This document shows positions 33,101-45,684 of a DNA stretch of 64,000 nucleotides, piece by piece; position 1 is the first letter of the stretch, and each line of letters begins with the position of its first letter. Under the pieces are notes generated by a model. That model was not told the DNA's origin, did no database searches, and saw only the letters and a list, made by a program, of their open reading frames with translations. Source of the DNA: Saposhnikovia divaricata (lineage: Eukaryota; Streptophyta; Magnoliopsida; Apiales; Apiaceae); assembly GCA_036435485.1 (NCBI GenBank), contig CM071598.1, positions 182,166,148-182,230,147 of the forward strand. The letters are read 5' to 3'. The translations under genes were made by a program, and so were the position numbers.

Positions 33101-33570
33101 ACCAACATATATTTTTGGGAGGGAATTTCTCCCCCTCAACATATGCTTCCCTGTAAAGATATTATAAATAAGAGAGAATAGATTTCTTTTTCTCCCCCTA
33201 AGTTCATGCATATAGACATGGCATGGCATGGCATATTTGAGCAATATACTTAACTTAACTTAACCCCAAATGTTTTCTCCCCCTTAATCATTAAAAAGGA
33301 GTATATAGAAGCAGAGTTCATTTGATTATGTCATCCCTTGACTGAGCAGTAGATCAACTTCATTACCATCTTAGCATATTCATGTAACATTTTAGCATAT
33401 TCAAAACAAAGGTGAACATATAATCACAGTGGTAGAATACAGCAAATGAATAATAGGTTGATATTATGCATTTAACTGGAGGGCATGAAACATATTTAAA
33501 TCATGATAACAAAAATCGATGTTACCCATCTCAGCTTGCCGTTTTCCAATTCTGCTTGTTGATTCCCAAT

Positions 33571-34822
33571 TTATCTTGCTGTTTCCACTACACACATGCC
33601 TAATTCTCTTCTTAGAACAGTAAATCTTTCTTCTGCAAGAGGCTTAGTGAGTATATCAGCGAGCTGATATTCGGTTGGCACGAAGATAAGTTCAACATTT
33701 CCCTTAGCAACATTATCTCTTAGAAAATGATGACGGACATCGATGTGCTTTGTTCTCGAGTGATTTACTGGATTCTTTGATATGTTGATTGCACTTGTAC
33801 TATCACAACAAATTGGAGTTTTGCCACATTTGATTCCATAATCTCTTAATCTTTGCCTCATCCAAAGTAGTTGAGTGCAACAACTACCCGCATCCAAATA
33901 TTCTCCTTCTGCAGTAGAGAGAGCAACAGAGGTTTGCTTCTTGCTTTGCCAAGAGACTAAGCTTTGTCCTAAAAATGTTGCAACACCACTTGTGCTTTTA
34001 CGATTAGTTTGACTACCTGCATAATCTGCATCACTATATCCCACAAGATCAAGTGTATTTGTAATAGGATAAAATAATCCAAGATTTTGAGTACCACTCA
34101 AATATTTGAATATTCGTTTAATAGCATTTAAGTGAGATTCTTTGGGATTAGCTTGAAAACGAGCACAAACACATACACTATACATGATATCATGTCTAGA
34201 TGCAGTAAGATATAGTAAACTACCAATCATACCTCTATATTTTCGAATATCAACACTAATACCTGTTTCATCAAAATTCAGCTTGCTAATTGGAGTCATT
34301 GGTATTCATTTTGCCTTTATGTTCTCAAAACCAAATTTAGTGAGTAGATTCTTGACATATTTGGTTTGATGAATATATATTCCAGCTGAGGTTTGTTTAA
34401 TTTGAAGACCCAAGAAGTAATTTAACTCACCCATCATGCTCATGTCAAATTCATTATGCATGCATTTCGAAAACCACTTGCACATAGAATTATTAGTTGA
34501 TCCAAAGATAATGTCATCTACATAGATTTGAATAACTAATAAATCTTTACCTTTATGCATGGTAAACAAGGTAGGATCAATATTACCTCGAGTGAAGCCA
34601 TGTTCGATTAAGAATTCACTTAATCTGTCATACCATGATCTAGGAGCTTGTCGTAGTCCATACAAGGCCTTTTTCAGCTTGTAAACATGGTTTGGAAACT
34701 CCTGACTTTCGAATCCAGAAGGTTGTTTGACGTATACTTCCTCTTTCAGCACGCCGTTTAGGAATGCGCTTTTAACGTCCATTTGATAAAGCTTTATCTT
34801 CTTGAAGCATGCAAATGATAAC
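33571..34822 (-). pseudogene. Sirevirus-like RT (C-terminal part) and RNase H
   Basis: This is the part of pol downstream of the nested insertion. RT is recognised by YQMDVKSAFLNG, YGLRQAPRSWYDRL and the catalytic YVDD near 34515, then FGLQIKQTSAGIYIHQTKY. RNase H has YSDADYAGSQTNRKSTSG and ALSTAEGEYL. The frame is broken by TGA at 34303-34305, where a CGA arginine codon is expected, so a single C-to-T change could explain it. Insertion of the plus-strand copia at 34823 removes the 5' half of RT. The frame of the two halves agrees when the insert and one ATAAC copy are omitted. Confidence 0.88.
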
Positions 34823-36509
34823 TGATAGTATTTTGTCCTAAACCCAATCATGTATGATGAGTTAGGAAATACTTTCATGTAATCTTATTTGATTTTATTT
34901 ATATTAATAAAAGACTTGTTGTTTTTATTACGGGCTTTATCTATTTAAAGTGTTTAAATAAGAAGTTCCATAGTTTAGAGTAAAGCTTCTAGAATTATAA
35001 TGAGATTATAATAATGAGATCTAGAAGATGATAACACTAAACTTAAATAGTTCCCGATCGTAAGATAACTAATTGGGAGTTAGTCAATCCGTAAAGATCG
35101 GTACATACTATGCTTGCTTCCTCGGAAGGATGTCTGTTCTCATAGACATTCGTGTGGTGACACTATAGCTAGTATGTAGGTGCTTATTGGAGAATAAGTT
35201 CACTGAACGTGACTTGATCTAATGAACGACTAATGGAGTTTACTCACGTGTTAATAGTTGTTCATAAGTTGATGGTGGTACAAGTGTCCTTAGACTTGAG
35301 ACCGTTAAAGTAATCTTAAAAATACAATGAACTATGTTTTGGTTTAGTTCTAAGTCCTCAAGGGACAATCATTAGTTCTATTCCGGGTATAGGAATTTGT
35401 ATATGAAGATAGTTAACGATCGATAAAGAATCTACCCCTTTCAGTAAAAGAAAATGAATATCCTATGATGTTCTTACTATGTTAGTTCTGGAATCTCTGG
35501 CCAGAGTAATTGAAGTTAGAAAGAGTTTCTAATTCAAATGAACTAGACATTATGTATAAGAAATTATATGATTAAATTAAATAGGCTTGACACGCGATCC
35601 ATGCCTTGTATTTAATCGGGATATTGTCGGGTAGAAGGAATTGATTGTACGGTAACCATTTGCTGAATAGGTTTTATATATCTAAGCAATGAATTCATAT
35701 TATCCGGATAGTCGCGATATATTGAAAAGTATCACTCACGATGTAGAATAAATATTAATTACTTATGTAATTGTATTTAACGAATTAATTAGTAATTCGT
35801 ATAAGTAATAATAAATAGTTTATTATTATTTATTTCTACTACCGGCTTAATATTGAACCTAAAGGGTCACACCATAAAAAGGTTAAATATTTATAGATGA
35901 TGAGAATAATTAATAATGGCTATGAATTATTTATTTATTGAATAAATAATTAATTAGCAATTATTTATAATTTAATAAATGAGATTTAATAGATTATAAA
36001 TAAATTAAGAAAAGTTCTTAATAATTATTAATTACAAAATTTAGTTTGAGAAATTAAATTTTATGAGAGAATTATTTTCAGAATGGGATTAATAATTAAA
36101 AAGGTTTTAATTATTAAATGATTATTTAATTAGATAAAGTAAAGACTTTATTTCTTTAAATATCAATCATTCCAAGAGTTGGAAGACACACAACAACAAC
36201 AAACACAAAACATCCCAGGGGTTTGAGAGGATCATTGAGAGCTTTTGAAGTTCATCAAAATCATTTTAATTATTTTCTCAATTGTTCTTCATCTACTATA
36301 TGATATTTGATCTTGGTGGATACCATTAGAGCACTCCACACTTGAGGGGTGATTGCTGGAAATCAAAGATACATTCATAACAGTCCCAGGAAAGCTATCA
36401 AGGTATTTTTCTTGTGTTCATACAATTTTTAAATCTATATATATGATTAATTAGGTTTTTATGCAAGTAAATGTGATTTACGCTTCCGCTACGGCCATAC
36501 ATTCCTTCA
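34823..36509 (+). repeat. 5' LTR of the nested copia element
   Basis: Begins TGATAGTATTTTGTCC and ends ATTCCTTCA. It is almost identical to 42105-43790 and about 1.7 kb long, which is long for copia. The 5' end lies in the RT codons of the host element. Confidence 0.94.
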
Positions 36510-36510
36510 A

Positions 36511-36522
36511 TGGTATCAGAGC
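36511..36522 (+). promoter_or_regulatory. Primer binding site (initiator Met-tRNA)
   Basis: TGGTATCAGAGC begins two bases after the 5' LTR end. Confidence 0.92.
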
Positions 36523-38165
36523 ATAGGTTGCATGTATATAGATCCTAGAAAAAATTTCGGAATTTTTCAAGCTTGTATGAATCAGTTATGAATTTTTGAA
36601 GTTCATGGAGGCTATAATCAAATTAATTACGAATTAATTAATAAATTATTTTTTAAAATAATTTTGATCACTGATATATTTTCTACAAGTGTTGTAGAAG
36701 TCCCAGAAAAAGTTTCATAATTTTCCCATGTATAGATTATTTATTATTGATTTTTAAAGAGTTTAGAAATTAATAAATAATAATCTGTTTTATAAATATA
36801 TATATTATTTATAAAATATCTAGATGGGTAGTTATAGTTGGGGGCCCAAAAGGTTGAATTAGTGGGCTGAATAGTTGGACTGGCCGACTGATATTCAGAA
36901 TATTATTCAACTCTGTCGACTGAACACAAAGATCAGAATTTAGTACGCGCGACTGAGATCCGCGCGTGGGCGTCACGCGCTGGCGGCTCACGCGCCGCGC
37001 GTGCAGCTCACGCGCCGGGTCGGACCGGGTCGGGGTCGGGTCGGGTCATGGGTCGGCCGGATGCTGACGTCAGCATGACGTCATCACAGTGTACCGCATC
37101 TGTTGAATGCGTGACTCAATTAATATGGTATTTTTGGCTTATAACGCATTCTGGTAATGCGTTACAGGGGCTGTAGATGACAGAAATGGCCCTGATTCTT
37201 TTTTTTGATTTTTCCCGTTGATCCGTAACTCCGTTTGAGCCGTATAATATATCGTTGGATTCGTTTTTTCAAGACGGATCTAATGGATTGGTCAAATAAA
37301 TTTTAAAAATTAATTTTAAAATGGTTATAGCTTCCGGAAGTGTTTTAAAGCCTGTTTTAATTGTGTTAAAATGCTTTAAAATACTAATATTGTTTCATAT
37401 AGATGTTTAACAATGTTTAACATGATATAACATGTTTGCCTATATATATGTGTGCATAGAAATGCCATGAGATAATATATATAGTTTTATATATCGTATA
37501 TAAAATGCATGTTTGACTTTAGGTTTTAACGAAAACGTTTCGTAACCTAAATAATATAAAATCCCTCGTTATTTAATATCAAGTAATAAAATGGCCAATG
37601 TCACAACGGGCTTGTGTCGGTCATAGCCTTCCAACATGGTAGAAAGTAATTCTTAGTTTTGAGCTTTGTCGTTTCGTGCTACAGCCGAGGGCTTCGTTTT
37701 CAAAAATTAGGAATTACTTGTCTATTACATGAGATGCGTATAATTAATTAGAATCCAATTGTCGTTACGTGCTACAACCGTGGGCTATTGAGATCTTATT
37801 AATTTAACGAGATGTTGGGTCTCACTTGACTTAGAATATTGAATTTAGACGTGCTACAGCCGTGATTCAATGATTCAAGAGGCTAAATGGAATTAGGGAA
37901 TAACATGAGATGTAACTGATAAAGAGTTATCTGCCTATGGAACATTACATAGCGTTTCGTGCTACAGCCGAGGTTATATAATGGAAAGTAGGATCCCTAT
38001 TCTCACATGCATTGAGAATGCTTAAGTTATACATGTGAGGGTTGTATAATTTTAATAAAACTGTGGGAGCCACCTATGAATAAAGACCCGATTCATAAGG
38101 TGTTATAATAAAATTGGATATCTACTAATGTTGTTATGTATTCACAAATTTCAGATTTATAGATC
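36523..38165 (+). other. Leader of the nested copia element with a repeated 13-bp motif
   Basis: 1.6 kb without coding sequence between the primer site and gag. It contains a GC-rich patch at about 36950-37060 (ACGCGC and CGGGTCGG repeats). Four copies of CGTGCTACAGCCG or a near variant lie at about 37674, 37772, 37849 and 37957. In retroelements this region usually holds packaging and dimerisation signals; a role for the motif here is inference. Confidence 0.6.
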
Positions 38166-41100
38166 ATGTCTTCTACTCTATCACTCCGTAGCATACTTGA
38201 TGCGAACAAATTGACTGGTCCCAATTATGCTGATTGGCTTCGAAACCTGAGAATCGTTCTCAGGGCTGAGAAGAAGGATTATGTGCTTGACTCGCCTTTA
38301 CCTGTACCTCCTTCTGATGATGCACTTTTCCAAGAACGAGAAGTGTATAATGACTGGTTAGATGCTGCTAATGTTGCTCAATGTGTCATGCTAGCATCCA
38401 TGACACCTGAGTTACAGAAGCAACATGAGAAAATGGATGCTCCTACCATTATGATACATCTACAGGAGCTTTATGATGTACAAGGGAGAACCGCTCGATA
38501 TGATATATCGAAAGAGCTATTCCAATGTAGAATGGCTGAAGGGTCGTCTGTGAATGACCATGTGCTTAAGATGATCAATCTGATTGAGCATCTAGGGCAG
38601 TTAGGTTTTGTCATGGATGGGGAGTTAAGCCAAGATTTAGTCTTGCAGTCACTCCCGGATTCGTTCTCGCAGTTCGTTATGAACTTTCACATGAACAAGC
38701 TGGATGTCAACTTAGCTGAGCTCCACAACATGCTGAAAACTGCTGAGGCGAATTTTCCCTCCAAAAGGGGTTCTGTTCTTATGATCGGTGCCAGTACCTC
38801 TACTAAGAGGAAGAGGAAATGGAAGCCGAAGAATAAGAAAAAGAGTGAGAATAAGCCTGTTCCACCAAATGTTGACCCAAAAAGCAAAGCAGTTTGCTTC
38901 CACTGTAACAAGGTGGGACACTGGAAGAGGAACTGTAAGGTTTACCTTGCAGAGTTAAAGAATAAGAAGGGCAATGAGATTACCGCTTCTGATTCAGGTA
39001 TGTTCATGATTGAACTAAATATGTCTTTAAGTCAGATTTCTACTTGGGTATTGGATACTGCTTGTGGGTCTCATATTTGCAATTCGTTGCAGGGACTAAA
39101 GCAAAGTAGATCTCTGGGGGAAGATGAAGTGATTCTATTGATGGACAATGGAGCAAGAGTTGCTGCTGCAGCTGTAGGATCATTTCCTTTGCATATGCCT
39201 ACGGGCAAAACTATTGTGTTGAATAAATGTTATTATGTACCATCAATTGTAAGAAATATTGTTTATATTCCTGTACTTGATTCGGATGGTTTTACATTTA
39301 TTGTTGAGAATAATAAATGTTTAATTAAGAGAAACAATATTACTTATGGATACGGTACATTACATAATGGTTTGTATATATGTGACTTAGAACATAATTT
39401 GTTTCAAATTGAACAACCAAATAATAAAAGAAAAAGAGATAATAAAAATCCAACTTATTTATGGCACTGCAGACTAGGTCATATTAGTGAGAACAGACTT
39501 CGCACATTACATAAGGATAAGTTACTAGAACATTTTGATTTTGAATCATATCCTACATGCGAGTCTTCTCATGGGTAAAATGACTAAATCTCCATTTACT
39601 GGACATGGAGAGAGAGCTGCGGGGTTGTTAGACTTGGTACACACAGATGTGTGTGGACCAATGTCAACAAGTGCTAGAGGAGGATTTTCATACTTCATTA
39701 CTTTTACGGATGATCGATCCAGGTTAGGATATGTATATCTTATGAAATACAAATCCGAAGCTTTTGAAAAGTTCAAGGAATATAGAAATGAAGTAGAAAA
39801 ACAAACCGCACGTAGTATAAAAGTTCTTCGATCAGATCGAGGAGGTGAGTACTTAAGCGGAGAGTTTTTAGGTTATCTTAAAGAAAATGGTATAGTTTCT
39901 CAATGGACCCCTCCCTATACTCCACAATTAAATGGAGTATCTGAGAGAAGGAATCGTACTCTATTAGATATGGTGAGGTCCATGATGAGCTTTACTGATC
40001 TTCCAGTATCACTATGGGGTTATGCTTTAGAGACGTCAGCGTATTTACTGAACAAGGTGCCTTCTAAATCGGTTCTCGCAACCCCACATGAGATGTGGAG
40101 TAGGAAGAAACCAGGTCTTAAAAATGTTAAGGTTTGGGGGTGTCCAGCTTATGCCAAGAAAGTTGAACATGATAAGTTGGAACCTAGATCCGTGAAATGC
40201 AGTTTTGTGGGATATCCTAAAGAAGGTCATGGATATTATTTCTATGATCCTTCTGATCAAAGGATATTTGTTTCTAGACACGCACACTTCTTAGAGGAAC
40301 AGTTCCTCCTTGATAGAAACAGTGGGAGAAATATTGAACTTGATGAAGTTCAAGAACCACAAAATGCAACGATTAGAGAAGTACCTGTTCAGAAAGAACA
40401 ACCTTTTGTAGAACAACCTTTACGTAAGTCAGAGAGAGTGTCCCGCCCAATCGAAAGATATTACGGGCTTGTCATTGAAAATGATGATGATTTGTCATTT
40501 GTTGATGATGAGGACCCTATGACTTATGAAGAGGCTGTGAGTTGTAATGACTCAGAGAAATGGCAGGATGCCATGAAATCCGAAATGGACTCGATGTATA
40601 TAAACCAAGTGTGGACTTTGGTTGAGGCACCTGAAGGAGTTAAACCCATTGGGTGCAAATGGATATACAAACAAAAGTTAGGAGCAGATGGCCAGGTGGA
40701 GACCTATAAGGCCAGGCTTGTGGCAAAAGGATTCAAACAAAGACAAGGGATTGACTTTGATGAAACCTTTTCGCCTGTAGCCTTGCTCAAATCCATTAGG
40801 ATTTTGCTTTCGATTGCAGCCTACTATGATTACGAGATCTGGCAAATGGATGTAAAGACGGCCTTCCTCAATGGGAAACTTGAAGATGAAGTGTATATGA
40901 CACAGCCAGAGGGTTTTGTTTCCAGTGGAAACGAAAATCTAATATGTAGACTACTGCGAACCATATATGGTTTGAAGCAAGCTTCTCGAAGATGGAACAT
41001 CCGTTTTGATGAGACAATCAAAGAGTTTGATTTTATCAAAAACTTAGATGAACCATGTATTTACAAGAAGGTTAGTGGGAGCGCGGTAACATTTCTTATA

Positions 41101-42090
41101 TTGTATGTGGATGAAATACTTATAATAGGAAATGATATACCGATGTTACAATCAGTCAAGGTCTGGCTATCAAAGAACTTCACTATGAAGTACTTGGGAG
41201 AGGCATCCTATATTTTAGGGATGAAGATCTATAGAGATAGATCTAATCGAACGATTGGCCTATCCCAAGGTACATACATCGATAAAGTGCTAAAACGGTT
41301 TAGCATGGAGAACTCGAAAAGAGGTCTCATTCCTATTAGTCATGGGATTACTCTTTCCGAGAAGATGTCTCCAAAGACATATGAGGAAAGGGTGCGCATG
41401 AGTAGGATTCCTTATGCCTCGGCAATAGGATCCATCATGTATGCGATGTTATGTACTAGAGCTGATGTTGCTCATTCTCTTAGTGTGACGAGCAGATATC
41501 AGTCTAACCCAGGTGAAGAACACTGGAAAGCAGTGAAGAACATATTGAAGTACTTGAGAAGGACTAAAGATGTTTTTCTTGTTTTTGGTGGATCTGAATT
41601 GAAAATTGAGGGTTATACTGACTCTAGTTTTCAATCAGAAGGCGATGGTAGCAGATCCTAGTCAGGATATGTATTTACTCTAAATGGGGGAGCGATTAGT
41701 TGGAAGAGTTCCAAACAGCCTACAACGGCTGACTCCACAGTGGAAGCAGAATATATAGCTGCATGTGAAGCTGCAAAGGAAGCTGTCTGGATGAGGAAAT
41801 TTGTTTCTGATTTGGGAGTAGTTCCTAGCATTGAGGATCCTATAGTGTTGTATTGTGATAACAACGCTGCGATAGCTCAAGCTAAGGAACCAAGATCCCA
41901 TAAGAATTCCAAACACGTGTTGCGGCGCTTTCATCTGATTCGAGAGATCATAGAAAGAGGGGATGTCAACATCGTAAGAGTTGACACACATAACAACATA
42001 GCGGACCCATTTACTAAGGCATTGTCTCAGGCTCACTTTGATCGACATAGAGATAAGATGGGTATAAGATACCAGAGTGATTGGCTTTAG
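38166..42090 (+). pseudogene. Copia gag-pol of the nested element (one frameshift, one stop)
   Basis: Gag from ATG 38166 (MSSTLSLRSILDANKLTGPNY), CCHC knuckle (CFHCNKVGHWKRNC), protease (WVLDTACGSHICN; the usual DSG-type catalytic triplet reads DTA), integrase HHCC (CRLGHISENRL) and core (HTDVCGPM, SDRGGEYLSG, NGVSERRNRT). RT follows with QMDVKTAFLNGKLED and YVDEILIIG at about 41104, where YVDD is usual, then RNase H with SQAHFDRHRDKMG at the end. An apparent 2-bp deletion near 39560 shifts the frame between protease and integrase. A TAG at 41659-41661 interrupts RNase H. The D-to-E change at the second catalytic aspartate of RT is a further sign of decay. About 1,300 codons in total, normal for the family. 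Confidence 0.9.
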
Positions 42091-42093
42091 TAC

Positions 42094-42104
42094 AAGTGGG
42101 AGTT
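42094..42104 (+). promoter_or_regulatory. Polypurine tract of the nested copia element
   Basis: AAGTGGGAGTT directly before the TGATAG start of the 3' LTR. Confidence 0.75.
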
Positions 42105-43790
42105 TGATAGTATTTTGTCCTAAACCCAATCATGTATGATGAGTTAGGAAATACTTTCATGTAATCTTATTTGATTTTATTTATATTAATAAAAGACTTG
42201 TTGTTTTTATTACGGGCTTTATCTATTTAAAGTGTTTAAATAAGAAGTTCCATAGTTTAGAGTAAAGCTTCTAGAATTATAATGAGATTATAATAATGAG
42301 ATCTAGAAGATGATAACACTAAACTTAAATAGTTCCCGATCGTAGGATAACTAATTGGGAGTTAGTCAATCCGTAAAGATCGGTACATACTATGCTTGCT
42401 TCCTCGGAAGGATGTCTGTTCTCATAGACATTCGTGTGGTGACACTATAGCTAGTATGTAGGTGCTTATTGGAGAATAAGTTCACTGAACGTGACTTGAT
42501 CTAATGAACGACTAATGGAGTTTACTCACGTGTTAATAGTTGTTCATAAGTTGATGGTGGTACAAGTGTCCTTAGACTTGAGACCGTTAAAGTAATCTTA
42601 TATACAATGAACTATGTTTTGGTTTAGTTCTAAGTCCTCAAGGGACAATCATTAGTTCTATTCCGGGTATAGGAATTTGTATATGAAGATAGTTAACGAT
42701 CGATAAAGAATCTACCCCTTTCAGTAAAAGAAAATGAATATCCTATGATGTTCTTACTATGTTAGTTCTGGAATCTCTGGCCAGAGTAATTGAAGTTAGA
42801 AAGAGTTTCTAATTCAAATGAACTAGACATTATGTATAAGAAATTATATGATTAAATTAAATAGGCTTGACACGCGATCCATGCCTTGTATTTAATCGGG
42901 ATATTGTCGGGTAGAAGGAATTGATTGTACGGTAACCATTTGCTGAATAGGTTTTATATATTCTAAGCAATGAATTCATATTATCCGGATAGTCGCGATA
43001 TATTGAAAAGTATCACTCACGATGTAGAATAAATATTAATTACTTATGTAATTGTATTTAACGAATTAATTAGTAATTCGTATAAGTAATAATAAATAGT
43101 TTATTATTATTTATTTCTACTACCGGCTTAATATTGAACCTAAAGGGTCACACCATAAAAAGGTTAAATATTTATAGATGATGAGAATAATTAATAATGG
43201 CTATGAATTATTTATTTATTGAATAAATAATTAATTAGCAATTATTTATAATTTATTAAATGAGATTTAATAGATTATAAATAAATTAAGAAAAGTTCTT
43301 AATAATTATTAATTACAAAATTTAGTTTGAGAAATTAAATTTTATGAGAGAATTATTTTCAGAATGGGATTAATAATTAAAAAGGTTTTAATTATTAAAT
43401 GATTATTTAATTAGATAAAGTAAAGACTTTATTTCTTTAAATATCAATCATTCCAAGAGTTGGAAGACACACAACAACAACAAACACAAAACATCCCAGG
43501 GGTTTGAGAGGATCATTGAGAGCTTTTGAAGTTCATCAAAATCATTTTAATTATTTTCTCAATTGTTCTTCATCTACTATATGATATTTGATCTTGGTGG
43601 ATACCATTAGAGCACTCCACACTTGAGGGGTGATTGCTGGAAATCAAAGATACATTCATAACAATCCCAGGAAAGCTATCAAGGTATTTTTCTTGTGTTC
43701 ATACAATTTTTAAATCTATATGCATGATTAATTAGGTTGTTATGCAAGTAAATGTGATTTACGCTTCCGCTACGGCCATAAATTCCTTCA
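42105..43790 (+). repeat. 3' LTR of the nested copia element
   Basis: 1,686-bp near-identical copy of 34823-36509, ending ATTCCTTCA and followed by the ATAAC target duplicate. Confidence 0.94.
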
Positions 43791-44292
43791 ATAACAACAT
43801 TCTGATTGATTCCAACCTTGCTATAGGAGCATAGGTTTCATCGAAGTCGATCCCTTCTTGTTGATTGTAACCTTGAGCTACAAGTCTTGCCTTATTTCGA
43901 ATGATTGTACCAAATTCATCAACTTTGTTCTTGAAGACCCATTTAGTGCCAATGATTGATACATCATTTGGTGGTTCTACGAGTTCCCACACATCACATC
44001 TTTCAAATTGGTTGAGTTCTTCTTGAATTTCCACAATCCAATTCTCATCTTGAAGTGCTTCAGTTATGTTCTTTGGCTCTTCTTGAGCTACGAAAGCTGC
44101 ATATCCACATATATTTGCTTGAGCCCTTCTTGTCTTGATTCCATCAGTTTTGTTGCCAATGATTAGCTCTGGAGGATGATCCTTGACTGTTCTTGGTGCT
44201 GTAGGCAATGAATGGGGCACTATCTCTTCATATTCTTGCGTTTCTTTATCTGCAGTAGAAATTTTAGCTTGCTGTTTTGCAACTTCAGCTTG
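43791..44292 (-). pseudogene. Sirevirus-like RT, N-terminal part
   Basis: The pol frame continues from integrase through a Gln/Lys-rich linker (QAEVAKQQAK) into the RT start: EALQDENWIVEIQEELNQF, WVFKNKVDEFGTIIRNKARLVAQGYNQQEGIDFDETYAPIARLE. It is cut by the nested copia at ATAAC 43791-43795. The other half lies at 33571-34822. Confidence 0.88.
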
Positions 44293-45264
44293 CTAATTTG
44301 CAGTCTGTTGAGTTTCTGGAGATATCAGCTCGTCATTATCTCTTGTTCCTGCAAAATCTTCCTCATTTTCTGGTAGATCAAGCTTAGATTCTTGAAATGA
44401 AACATCAATAGATTCTTCAACAGTTAATTTAGATAAATTATAGACTCTATAAGCTCTACTAGTTAATGAATAACCAAGAAATATTGCCTCGTAGGATTTA
44501 GCATCGAATTTACCATCCTTGTCGATTGTTTTAAGTACAAAACACCTTGATCCAAAGACCTTGAAGTAGCCAATGTTTGGAGTTTTATTCCTTAACAGTT
44601 CGTATGGAGTCTTGTCGAGAATAGGCCTTATCAAGACTCTATTGAGAATATAGCTTGATGAATTTACTGCTTCTGCCCAGAAACTTCTTGGTAGCTTGCT
44701 CTCTTGCAATAAAGTTCTTGCTGTTTCTTGCAGAGATCGATTCTTTATTTCAACTACTCCATTTTGTTGAGGAGTTCTTGGAGCTGAGAATTCATGAGTG
44801 ATACCTCTTTCTTCACAATACGAAACAAACTCCTTTTGGAATTCTCCACCTCGATCACTTCTTATTCTTATAAGATTTGTATTGAGCTTTTTCTCAAGAC
44901 GTTTTATCAAAGACTCAAATTCTCTGAAAGCACAATCTTTAGTTTGCAGAAATAAAGTCCATGTATATCTAGAATAGTCATCTACTATAACAAAACAATA
45001 TTGTTTACCTCCCAAACTTTTGTATGCTTCCGGACCAAATAAATCTAAATGCAAAAGTTCTAGGGGTTTAGAAGTTGATACCATAGTTTTTGACTTATGT
45101 GGAGTTCTAATTTGCTTGCCTAGTTGACATGCTCCACAAGTTTCCATCTTGACATACTTGATTTTTGGCAATCCTCTAACAAGCTTTTGCGAAGACAGCT
45201 TGCTGATTTGTTCCATGTTAACATGACCAAGCCTTCTATGCCAAATCTCGGGGGTTGAGTCCAT
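44293..45264 (-). pseudogene. Sirevirus-like integrase
   Basis: Starts within WHRRLGHVNMEQ, the HHCC zinc site (ends CGACQLGKQ), then the DDE core: LDLFGPEAYKS, RIRSDRGGEFQKEF, PQQNGVVEIKNRS, with the C-terminal KVFGSRCFVL block. It ends at an in-frame TAG (44293-44295) preceding Gln codons, which could be a single CAG-to-TAG change. The same frame continues as RT. The canonical VVERKNR motif reads VVEIKNR here, and the catalytic Glu is kept. Confidence 0.88.
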
Positions 45265-45302
45265 AACAGCTAAACAGCATACTGTTTTCTGCGTATCAAA
45301 GT

Positions 45303-45659
45303 CTAATATATATATATATTTCCTTCCCTTCTAGCAACTAGGGGGACTTTGTTAGTGCTAATAGTAACAATACATTTATCAAGACTAAAGTTAACAAAAT
45401 GACCATCATCATACAATTGACTAATACTTAGCAAGTTATATGAAAGACCTTGAACATATTGTACTTTATCGATTGAAATATAATCGTTACCAATTGAGCC
45501 TTTGCCAAGAATCTGAAGGGTTTTGCTATTTCCAATTGTTACTCTCCCGCCCTTTTTCAACTTGAGACTTTTGAATAGAGTTTTATCTCCACTCATGTGA
45601 CTAGTGCAACCACTATCCAAGATCCATTGCCTAGCTTTCAACTTAGTGGCAAGACACAT
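45303..45659 (-). pseudogene. Sirevirus-like protease
   Basis: Carries the aspartic protease motif WILDSGCTSHMSGDK and downstream KTLQILGKGSIGNDYISID, YNLLSISQLYDDG. It lies in a different frame from both gag (ends 45685) and integrase (starts 45264), which share a frame. Two small compensating indels are the simplest explanation. A programmed shift between gag and pol is less likely, because the frame returns after about 120 codons. Confidence 0.85.
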
Positions 45660-45684
45660 CTACAAAAACAAACATAAAAACATC

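Larger units (their letters stand above)
34823..43790 (+). mobile_element. Complete Ty1-copia element nested in the Sirevirus-like RT gene
   Basis: 8,968 bp with LTRs of 1,687 bp (34823-36509) and 1,686 bp (42105-43790), TG ... CA ends and the 5-bp duplication ATAAC (34818-34822 and 43791-43795). Primer site, long leader, gag-pol and polypurine tract are in normal order on the plus strand. By eye the LTRs differ by about eight substitutions and two or three short indels, so it is young, and younger than its host element. One frameshift and one stop codon make this copy defective. Confidence 0.94.
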
